Below are positions 17,169 to 23,289 of a stretch of DNA of 64,000 nt, in pieces. Every line of letters starts with the position of its first letter. The stretch's first letter is position 1. The notes beneath the pieces are model-generated. The model was not told the origin of the DNA, searched no databases, and was given only the letters and a program-made list of their open reading frames with translations. Both the position numbers and the translations under genes were made by a program. This DNA is from Deltaproteobacteria bacterium (GTDB taxonomy: Bacteria > Desulfobacterota > Desulfobulbia > Desulfobulbales > Desulfurivibrionaceae), in contig JAJZRO010000010.1 of assembly GCA_021802645.1 (NCBI GenBank), positions 1-64,000 on the forward strand, read 5' to 3'.

Positions 17169-18504
17169 CCGCTTGCCCCTGGTTGCCCTGGTTGGCCGGC
17201 CCAACGTCGGCAAGTCGAGTCTCTTCAACCGGCTGGCCAAGTCGCAGAAGGCCATCGTCGATCCCACTCCCGGCGTGACCCGCGACCGCCACTACGAAAA
17301 GGTCACCTGGCACGACAAGACCTTCCTCCTCGTCGATACCGGCGGCATCGAAGCCAGCGACCAGGCGGACCAGATCAACCGGATGATCCAGGAGCAGACG
17401 CGGCAGGCCATCGAGGAGGCGGACGTCATCCTGCTGCTCCTCGACGGCCGCGAAGGGGTGCTGCCCGACGACCTCAAGGTGGTGGATCTGCTGCGCCGTT
17501 CCGGCAAGGCGGTTCACTACCTGGTGAACAAGATCGACGACCCCGCCCAGGAGCAGCGGCTGTTGTCGCCCTTCTACGAACTGGGAGTCGAGCGCCTCTG
17601 GCCCCTTTCGGCGGCGCACGGTTTGGGGGTGAGCGATTTCTTCAGCCACCTGGTCGAGGAGCTGGCCCCGGCGCCCGAGGAGGAACTGCCGCCGGAGACG
17701 ATCCGCATCGCTTTCTTAGGCCGGCCCAATGTCGGCAAATCCTCGCTCGTCAATCGGCTGGTGGGCGAGGAGCGCATGGTGGTCTCCAACGTGCCCGGCA
17801 CCACCCGCGACTCGGTGGATACCCTGCTCACGCGCAAGGGCCGGCATTACCTGCTCATCGATACCGCCGGCATCCGCCGCAAGGGCAAGGTGCAGGAGAA
17901 GATCGAGAAATTCAGCGTCATGCGCGCCCTGCGGGCGCTAGAGCAGTGCGACCTGGCCTTCATCCTTATCGATGCCGACGAGGGGATCACCGAGCAGGAT
18001 ACCAAGGTCATCGGCTACTGCATGGAACGCGGTCGCGCCTGCCTGCTGCTCATCAACAAGTGGGACCTGATCGCGAACGACAGCAAGCGACAGAAGCGGT
18101 TGCAGGAGGAGGTGGAGCGCGCCACCCACTTCATCGGCTTTGCCCCGGTGCACCGGGTCTCCGCCCTGACCGGCAGCGGGGTGACGAAGCTCTTCTCCCT
18201 CATCGACCAGGTCTATCGCCAGTACGGCCAGGAGTTCTCCACCGCCCAGCTCAACAAGGTGCTGAGCACGGCCCTCGCCGCCCACACGCCGCCGATGCAT
18301 CAGGGCCGGCGTCTCAAGTTCTACTATGTCACCCAGGTGGCGACCCGGCCGCCCACCTTTGTGATGTTCGTCAATTACCCCAAGGGGGTCCATTTCTCCT
18401 ACTACCGCTTCCTGGTCAACCAGTTCCGGGAACAGCTCGGCCTCGACAAGACGCCGCTCAAGATCCTCCTGCGGGAGCGCGAGCGCAAGCAGTACGGCGA
18501 GTGA
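17158..18504 (+). CDS. der: ribosome assembly GTPase Der (EngA)
   Basis: A 448-residue double GTPase. Two G domains each show GRPNVGKSS (residues about 13-21 and 184-192), a switch G2 Thr, DTGGIE / DTAGIRR (G3) and NKID / NKWD (G4). A KH-like domain forms the C-terminus (PPTFVMFVNYPKGVHFSYYRFL). Der is essential for maturation of the 50S subunit. I start at ATG 17158, which overlaps the kinase gene by 11 bases and has AAGGAG seven bases upstream; a longer upstream frame reads through the kinase gene in the wrong frame. Downstream, a CCGCAAA/TTTGCGG hairpin (18527-18544) lacks a T-run in this direction. Confidence 0.97.
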   Translation: MVRDRLPLVALVGRPNVGKSSLFNRLAKSQKAIVDPTPGVTRDRHYEKVTWHDKTFLLVDTGGIEASDQADQINRMIQEQTRQAIEEADVILLLLDGREGVLPDDLKVVDLLRRSGKAVHYLVNKIDDPAQEQRLLSPFYELGVERLWPLSAAHGLGVSDFFSHLVEELAPAPEEELPPETIRIAFLGRPNVGKSSLVNRLVGEERMVVSNVPGTTRDSVDTLLTRKGRHYLLIDTAGIRRKGKVQEKIEKFSVMRALRALEQCDLAFILIDADEGITEQDTKVIGYCMERGRACLLLINKWDLIANDSKRQKRLQEEVERATHFIGFAPVHRVSALTGSGVTKLFSLIDQVYRQYGQEFSTAQLNKVLSTALAAHTPPMHQGRRLKFYYVTQVATRPPTFVMFVNYPKGVHFSYYRFLVNQFREQLGLDKTPLKILLRERERKQYGE

Positions 18505-18627
18505 GCCGGAAGGTCGCGTGAAAAAACCGCAAATCCCTTTGCGGCACGCGGTTGTTCTGGCATAATGAAAGAGGGTCCTGTCAGGCCCTCGGTCCGTCGC
18601 GTCCCCTTTTTGTCGGAGGAATCTCCC

Positions 18628-20808
18628 ATGCAACTGCCCATTACCCTGGAAGAGGCCATCACCGAGTGGGAACGCTTTGAGCAGTATCTGGTCCAGGCGC
18701 GCTATTCCGTGCGTGATCCCAAGGACGGCGCGCCGCTCGAAAAGGATTTGTCCCAGGTGCTCCTGCGGGTGAGCACGCAGTTTCGCCACCCCGAGGTGGC
18801 CAAGGCGCTCTTGCAGCAGCGCTTCATCACCGCCACCCCCTTCCTGATGAACGGCGGCAACCCCCATACCGACCGCTGCGGCTATTATTCCTGCTACCCG
18901 CTGGGCGACGTGGAGGACTCCACCGACGCCATCTTCGCCATGGAGCGTGATCTGGTCGCCATCTTCCAGCACGCGGGCGGCGGCGGCATCGATGTCTCGA
19001 AAATCCGGCCCAAGGGCGCCATGGTGGACAACGGCCAGGGCGTCGCTTCCGGACCGGTTTCTTTTGCCAAGGGTTTTTCCCAGCTCTCGGCCCGGGTCAG
19101 CCAGGGCGGCAAGCGGCGCGGCGCCTTGATGATCCAGGCGGACTGGAACATCAAGGACATCAAGGAGTTCATCACCTTCAAGGGCGATGATCCGGGCAAG
19201 TACAGCGGCTGCAACGTCTCGATCAACGTGACCAACGAGGCCTTCTGGGACAACGAGGAACTGCTCAGGCTCATTGCGCAGTACATCTGGAAATCCGGCG
19301 ATCCGGGGCTGCTCTTCACCGAAAAGAGCCTGGCCAATACGCCGGTGCCGGCCCGCTTCAATCCGGTCTTTTCCAACCCCTGCGGCGAATATCTCTCCAC
19401 CAAGGATACCGCCTGCAACCTGCTCACCATCTCGCTGCCCAAGTGTCTGGCCAAAAAACAGGAAGAGTACCTGGCCAATGTGTTCGAGACCGCCCGGCTG
19501 GCCGCCATGGCCGGCAACGAGGTGCTCGACCTCGGCGGCTTCCCGCCCATCGAGCGGATCAGGAAGAATACCCTCAGGTTCCGGCCCATCGGCATCGGCT
19601 TCACCGGTCTGCACCAGGCGATGAACCATTTCGGAGTTTCCTACGCCGACGAGCATCTGGCGCCGCTCTTTGCCAAGGCCACCCAGCTGGCCCTGATGCT
19701 CGGCTCCATGCAGGGCAGCCTTGATTACGCCGAGTTCGCCATGGCCGCGGGCGGCGAGAAGCTTAAGCCCCGGGAGTGGAATCCGGAGTATGTGGCAAAG
19801 ATCGAGAGCGAGGCGCTCTCCTTCATCCAGACCGGCATGCCGGCCAAGAAGGCGTGGACCAAACAGGCGAAGAATCTCTTTGCCACGGTGAAGAAGCTGG
19901 GCGGCCTCTACAACTCGGTGACCACCTCCCAGGCGCCCACCGGCTCCATCTCCCAGTTGCTGCGCATCGCCTGCACCGGGGTGGAGCCGTATTTCTCCAT
20001 GGTCCAGAGTCGCAAGGTCAAGGATGTGGACGACTCCTGGAAGGAGTTCACCCTGGTGCCGCTGGAGTTCTACTCCTACGACGAGAAGCAGCTCGACGAG
20101 GTGGCGCGGCAGACTGCCCACCTGATCGAACCCTATCAGCAGATCCGCATCCTGGAGGCCTGCCAGGCCTTCAACCATACGGCAGTCTCCAAGACCATCA
20201 ACCTGCCGGCCGAGACCACGGTGGAGGAGATCGGCAAGATCCTCCAGTATGCCCGCCAGAGCAACCTGAAGGGCATCACCATGTTTCGCGATTCCTCCAT
20301 GGAGGCGGTGTTGCGCGACGGCATCCGGCGGCCGGAAGGCGCCAGCGACTTCAGCGATCTCGATGAACGGCGCGGCAGCACCTTCAAGTTCCGGGGGCCG
20401 GCGCCGCTCTACGTCACCGCCAACCGCGGCAAGAACGGCCACGTGCGCGAGGTCTTCCTCAATACCACCAAGTCGGGCTCCACCCTCCACGGCATGAGTG
20501 AGGCCTTGGGCCGGGTGATCTCGGTCGCCCTCCAGCACGATTATCGGCTGGTCGGCAAGCTCGCCCGGACCCTGGAGGATATCTCCTCGGACGGCGCCTG
20601 GCACAACGGCTTACTCGGCCGGGTCTATTCGATCCCGGCCGCCTTGGCCAAGGTGCTCGACAACTGTGCGGCCGACGACGCCGACAGCAATCCCGAGCCC
20701 TACGAAGAGCCGTCCTCCTATGCCTCCTGTCCGGCCTGCGGCCACCTTACCCTGCGGCGCAGCGGCGGCTGCAGCCTGTGCGAGAGCTGCGGTTATTCGA
20801 CCTGCTAG
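18628..20808 (+). CDS. nrdJ: adenosylcobalamin-dependent ribonucleotide reductase (class II)
   Basis: A 726-residue class II reductase, oxygen-independent and using coenzyme B12 as radical source. Seen: the substrate-site segment FLMNGGNPHTDRCGYYSCYPL, the radical/catalytic loop NPCGEYLST, the phosphate-binding APTGSISQLL, and a C-terminal tail with two Cys-x2-Cys pairs (CPACG, CESCG) typical of NrdJ tails that re-reduce the active site. ATG 18628 has CGGAGGA upstream; the earlier in-frame ATG at 18565 has none. A small hairpin (18570-18589) lies in the leader. I looked for a B12 riboswitch, which often controls nrdJ, but the 123-base gap is too short and shows no B12-box. A sole B12-dependent enzyme fits an anaerobe. 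Confidence 0.95.
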   Translation: MQLPITLEEAITEWERFEQYLVQARYSVRDPKDGAPLEKDLSQVLLRVSTQFRHPEVAKALLQQRFITATPFLMNGGNPHTDRCGYYSCYPLGDVEDSTDAIFAMERDLVAIFQHAGGGGIDVSKIRPKGAMVDNGQGVASGPVSFAKGFSQLSARVSQGGKRRGALMIQADWNIKDIKEFITFKGDDPGKYSGCNVSINVTNEAFWDNEELLRLIAQYIWKSGDPGLLFTEKSLANTPVPARFNPVFSNPCGEYLSTKDTACNLLTISLPKCLAKKQEEYLANVFETARLAAMAGNEVLDLGGFPPIERIRKNTLRFRPIGIGFTGLHQAMNHFGVSYADEHLAPLFAKATQLALMLGSMQGSLDYAEFAMAAGGEKLKPREWNPEYVAKIESEALSFIQTGMPAKKAWTKQAKNLFATVKKLGGLYNSVTTSQAPTGSISQLLRIACTGVEPYFSMVQSRKVKDVDDSWKEFTLVPLEFYSYDEKQLDEVARQTAHLIEPYQQIRILEACQAFNHTAVSKTINLPAETTVEEIGKILQYARQSNLKGITMFRDSSMEAVLRDGIRRPEGASDFSDLDERRGSTFKFRGPAPLYVTANRGKNGHVREVFLNTTKSGSTLHGMSEALGRVISVALQHDYRLVGKLARTLEDISSDGAWHNGLLGRVYSIPAALAKVLDNCAADDADSNPEPYEEPSSYASCPACGHLTLRRSGGCSLCESCGYSTC

Positions 20809-20844
20809 CCGAAGGCTACGGCTGGTCTTGGCGGTGGGGCCGGA

Positions 20845-21201
20845 CTAGCAGCACTCTTCCAGGAGGTAGTGTTTCCCGTCCACGCTGACGAAATGAACGC
20901 CGCTGAGTTTCGGCAGCCCGGCGATTTTCCACGCCTTTTCCGGGTTGATGAATTCCTCGCTGACGCATTCCCGTGGTTGATGGATGTTCTTGCAGACGTA
21001 ATTTAAGATCGGAAACGCCTGGTACTTTTTGTAATACGCCCGCAGGAAGCGCAGGATTTCCAGCATCTCCTCAGTCAAGGCAGGGACACCCTCCCGTTCG
21101 GCCAACATCCGGGCAATGTTCTCATCCCATGTTTCCGGGTCCGTCAGAAAGCCGTCGGCATCGATTTGCGGTTTATGTGCGGCGCATTCAGGTCCAGCCA
21201 T
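20845..21201 (-). CDS. DsrC/TusE-family protein lacking the canonical C-terminal cysteines
   Basis: A 118-residue protein that follows the DsrC/TusE fold closely: DADGFLTDPETWDENIA, ALTEEMLEILRFLRAYYKKY, and a C-terminal arm WKIAGLPKLSG. True DsrC ends GACKxAGLPKPTGCV, with two redox cysteines that carry the trisulfide. Here the first is replaced by Trp (AWKIAGL) and the second is absent (SGVHF). The protein instead has a longer tail ending in Cys-Cys, plus Cys at 6 and two near residues 69 and 79. It may be a regulatory or alternative sulfur carrier rather than a sulfite-reductase partner. Start ATG 21201 is chosen for AGGAGG six bases upstream. It is last in a minus-strand run after the desulfoferrodoxin remnant. 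Confidence 0.85.
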   Translation of the reverse strand: MAGPECAAHKPQIDADGFLTDPETWDENIARMLAEREGVPALTEEMLEILRFLRAYYKKYQAFPILNYVCKNIHQPRECVSEEFINPEKAWKIAGLPKLSGVHFVSVDGKHYLLEECC

Positions 21202-21264
21202 GTTGTCCTCCTGTTCGTTGGTTGACGGACGACCCTTCACATGCGGTCCCCGGCCTTTTATTCA

Positions 21265-21295
21265 GCCGGCGCCTATTGCGACCGAGGGCGCCGGC
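21265..21295. repeat. strong GC hairpin between desulfoferrodoxin and DsrC-like genes
   Basis: GCCGGCGCC (21265-21273) and GGCGCCGGC (21287-21295) are perfect 9-base arms around a 13-base loop, overlapping nothing coding. No T-run follows on either strand, so it may mark mRNA processing or differential stability rather than termination. Confidence 0.5.
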
Positions 21296-21303
21296 ATCGG
21301 CGT

Positions 21304-21695
21304 CTAGCGAGTAGCGATTGCCTTGGAGTTTTCCCAGAAACCATGAAGGTTGCAGAACGATGCCGCGAGAAGCGTGTCGGGCTGAGTCCTTCTGGGCGTG
21401 GTGGTGACGGCGTGATGGGTATGGATCGGCCCGGTGTTTGGCCCCGGCAGAGATTCACCGTGGGCGGTGAATTCGAAGTTGCCGACTGGTAACAGAAATT
21501 GTCTCCTGTCGGTTGGCAAAGCAGCCGGATCCATCTGATCTGGTGTTCCGTGGCGTTCGGACGGGCTGGTCCCTTGCCCACCGAGAGGGTTGCCGCGAAC
21601 CATTCGCCCGTGCCAACAGCATCCGGGCAGTCGATTACCGGCCCGTGCTTTTCGGCCTTCCAGTCGGCCACTTGGAAGATGGTCCCTCGATTCAT
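21304..21695 (-). pseudogene. desulfoferrodoxin-family superoxide reductase gene with a frameshift
   Basis: From ATG 21695 (AGGAGGG seven bases upstream) the frame reads GTIFQVADWKAEKHGPVIDCPD and TEHQIRWIRLL, as in the iron centre II domain of desulfoferrodoxin. It then loses similarity at GDNFCYQ. From that point the next frame continues VGNFEFTAHGESLPGPNTGP, THHAVTTT and SFCNLHGFW to a stop at 21304. One missing G near 21486 (CAGGTC expected, CAGTC present) explains both halves. Across the two frames the Fe ligands (His in EKH, TEHQ and AHGE; Cys and His in CNLH) and the Glu-Lys loop are all kept. The repaired protein would be about 130 residues, without a desulforedoxin domain, and would reduce superoxide to peroxide. 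It is either a recent mutation or a sequencing error. Confidence 0.82.
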
Positions 21696-21816
21696 GGCGA
21701 ACCCTCCTGGGATGGGTTGGAAAGTCTATGGACCTTCCCTCGGTAAGCGGGGTACCAGGGATGTTGCCGCGCCATGGTGCTTTCGGTGGAAAGGGGCACC
21801 CGGCTCGACACAGGTA

Positions 21817-22113
21817 TCAGGGCCGGATGCTCTGGTAGCGGGCATAAAGCCCCTTCACCCGCTCGCGGAGCCTCCGGATACCCTGGGTGTCCTCCTTGGT
21901 AAGCCAACGGGGTTCGCTGATGGAGTAAATACATTTGTGCAGTTCATCGATAACGCCTTCGGTGGCGTTGCACCATTCGTCCGTGCAGAGGGAGGACATC
22001 GCCGCGGCCTCGTCGATGTCCTTTTCCAGGAGATCAAGCGCTTTTTCGAGACTGCTCATGAACTCCAGGTGGGCCATCCGCATGGTGTTTTCCATCTCGG
22101 TCTGTCGCTGCAT
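21817..22113 (-). CDS. small helical protein of unknown function (second of a pair)
   Basis: A 98-residue hydrophilic protein, mostly long amphipathic helices (AHLEFMSSLEKALDLLEKDIDEAAAM and DTQGIRRLRERVKGLYARYQS). The central segment LCTDEWCNATEGVIDELHKCIYSISEPRW has three Cys and looks like its conserved core. There is no signal peptide or membrane span. I do not know the function. It has AGGAGGA nine bases before ATG 22113. It stands between another small helical protein and the desulfoferrodoxin gene, which suggests a part in oxygen or redox response in an anaerobe. A start at Met7 is possible but lacks its own ribosome site. Confidence 0.75.
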   Translation of the reverse strand: MQRQTEMENTMRMAHLEFMSSLEKALDLLEKDIDEAAAMSSLCTDEWCNATEGVIDELHKCIYSISEPRWLTKEDTQGIRRLRERVKGLYARYQSIRP

Positions 22114-22185
22114 GATGAGATCCTCCTGTTAGGCCGCCGCTGGGGTGGATGATTCTTTGCCAGCGGCAATGGGGTGACGGGTGGC

Positions 22186-22488
22186 TCAGCCGCCGATGTC
22201 GTAGTCGAAAAGGGCCTTCTCCACCTTGTTGTATTCGTCGCCCAGATCGCCGAGTTTGCCTTTCAGGGCCTCCCGCTCGGGTGCCCATTCGGTAGGGCAG
22301 GCCGTCCGCAGGCTATCAAGGCGGTCGTCAAGTTCCGTCATGATGATGTGCAGACCGTTTACCTTTTCGTACATCCGCTGCTTGTCTCCGGTGGGCAATT
22401 GCTCTATCTGCCGAATGACATTGTAGAGTTTGGCCTTCCAGGCGGTAAGTTCCGTGTCGATGTTACGGCAATAATCCTTGAGTTCCAT
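22186..22488 (-). CDS. small helical protein of unknown function (first of a pair)
   Basis: A 100-residue soluble protein of two or three amphipathic helices: YCRNIDTELTAWKAKLYNVIRQ, KVNGLHIIMTELDDRLDSLR and EALKGKLGDLGDEYNKVEKAL. Cys7 and Cys64 are the only cysteines, the latter in CPTEW; the next gene has a similar-looking CTDEWC. The two may interact or descend from a common helical hairpin, but I cannot show homology. AGGAGGG stands four bases before the ATG. It is the first full gene after a promoter, leader ORF and attenuator-like hairpin. The gap to the second gene is 72 bases. Function unknown. Confidence 0.75.
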   Translation of the reverse strand: MELKDYCRNIDTELTAWKAKLYNVIRQIEQLPTGDKQRMYEKVNGLHIIMTELDDRLDSLRTACPTEWAPEREALKGKLGDLGDEYNKVEKALFDYDIGG

Positions 22489-22519
22489 AGTCCCTCCTGC
22501 GGTAGTAGGTGTGAGGTTG

Positions 22520-22542
22520 GCCCGTCAACCAGGGTGACGGGC
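22520..22542. repeat. second leader hairpin before the small-protein operon
   Basis: GCCCGTCA (22520-22527) and TGACGGGC (22535-22542) are perfect 8-base arms with a 7-base loop, without a T-run. It lies between the attenuator-like terminator and the first gene of the operon, and could act in an alternative leader fold. Confidence 0.5.
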
Positions 22543-22579
22543 ATGGTATGAGGCACAAGGAAAAAGCTGCGTCTGCCGG

Positions 22580-22622
22580 AAAAAAGACGAAACCCTCCGC
22601 CGGATGGCTAATCCGTGGAGGG
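22580..22622 (-). terminator. attenuator-like terminator in the leader of the small-protein operon
   Basis: Read on the minus strand: CCCTCC, A, CGGAT, five-base loop TAGCC, ATCCG, GC, GGAGGG, then TTTCGTCTTTTTT. Eleven base pairs with a small internal loop and an interrupted T-run. It stands after a consensus promoter and before the first structural gene. The stop codon of the leader ORF lies in its loop, so a ribosome there would cover the 5' arm. Confidence 0.65.
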
Positions 22623-22655
22623 CTCTTTGGGTAGCGTGAGAACAACTTCGTACAT
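22608..22655 (-). CDS. putative 15-residue leader peptide
   Basis: ATG 22655 opens a 15-codon frame (MYEVVLTLPKEPSTD) ending in TAG. GGAG stands seven bases upstream, and the start lies about 30 bases after the predicted transcription start. Its last four sense codons form the 5' arm of the terminator hairpin and the stop codon lies in the loop. This is the geometry of a translation-controlled attenuator. The codon content gives no obvious amino-acid sensor, unlike trp or his leaders. It could instead be the truncated start of a deleted gene. No homologue is known to me. Confidence 0.4.
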   Translation of the reverse strand: MYEVVLTLPKEPSTD

Positions 22656-22691
22656 GGAGGGTCTCCGTTGTTGAAGTTGCTGTTAGAAATA

Positions 22692-22720
22692 ATGATAGAT
22701 GGCCCTTGTTTCTTTGTCAA
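22692..22720 (-). promoter_or_regulatory. consensus sigma-70 promoter of the small-protein/desulfoferrodoxin/DsrC-like operon
   Basis: On the minus strand TTGACA (22720-22715) and TATCAT (22697-22692) are separated by exactly 17 bases. It is the best promoter match upstream of the operon and puts the start of transcription near 22685, giving a leader of about 200 bases before the first full gene. Confidence 0.7.
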
Positions 22721-23130
22721 TCAGGGCAGCGAAGGCAGGATAGATGCAGAGCGCCGGGGTATCGGGACGGCAGTCTTTGTTGGCTATGGTTTTCCGGTCA
22801 ATTGATCGCCCCGCGCTGGGCAAGGAGCGGCTTTCCTGCCAGCTCGTCCCTTTCGATGGTCTTGCGACAGGAGGTGTTGGCCCAGGCAGGCCATCTCTCC
22901 TCCGCCGGCCGGCAGGGAGGTGCGGCCGGTGAGACACCAGCGCGCTAGGGATGGCCCTTGATGCTTCTCCGCCATGCGCGCCGTCTTGGGCGGGCACCAT
23001 TGTATCTCCGGCATCACCCTTTGGCCAGCGAGGCCGGCCGCTCGGCAGCAAGAAAGTTCCTTGAATCGGGAACACGGAGAATGGTACAACTTTTTGGTGC
23101 GGGTCGCTAAAAAAACCTGGAGCGAGGAGA
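22721..23130. other. intergenic region with no recognisable gene
   Basis: About 400 bases between the divergent operon promoter and the histidine kinase region. Frames on both strands are open by chance but show no ribosome sites, domain motifs or host-like codon pattern. A few short inverted repeats are present, none with a T-run. Confidence 0.5.
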
Positions 23131-23289
23131 ATGGCCGACGAAACAGGCATGAAGCGTTTTCTCTGGAGGGGAAGCGATGGCAGCCAGCAGGTGATGCCGC
23201 TCCCTGGCGGCCGCTGCTTCGAAGCGGTTCTTTTCCCCGCTGCTCCACTTTCCTTCCCCCGTCCCGTCCGGGCCGGCGGGGCGCGTTAA
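23131..23289 (+). CDS. putative 52-residue ORF abutting the histidine kinase
   Basis: A short frame (MADETGMKRFLWRGSDG...) whose TAA is directly followed by the ATG of the kinase gene. GGAG stands eight bases before its ATG, whereas the kinase gene has no clear ribosome site, so it may serve for translational coupling. The C-terminal half is Pro/Arg-rich and not protein-like, so it may be just an upstream ORF. No family is recognised. Confidence 0.25.
   Translation: MADETGMKRFLWRGSDGSQQVMPLPGGRCFEAVLFPAAPLSFPRPVRAGGAR

Noticed and set aside
18527-18544. Hairpin CCGCAAA/TTTGCGG after der as a terminator
   Set aside because: The A-run lies before it on the plus strand, so it would terminate only minus-strand transcripts, and no minus-strand gene ends there.
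18505-18627. Possible cobalamin riboswitch before nrdJ
   Set aside because: The gap is only 123 bases and contains no B12-box-like sequence, only two small hairpins.
17938-20604. 888-codon minus-strand open frame opposite der and nrdJ
   Set aside because: Antisense to two certain genes, with His/Gly/Asp-rich shadow composition and no ribosome site.
21265-21295. 9-bp GC hairpin as a terminator of the desulfoferrodoxin transcript
   Set aside because: No T-run follows on the minus strand; kept only as a structural feature.
22683-23150. 155-codon minus-strand frame upstream of the small-protein operon
   Set aside because: No ribosome site, Arg/Pro-rich random composition, and it covers the predicted promoter.
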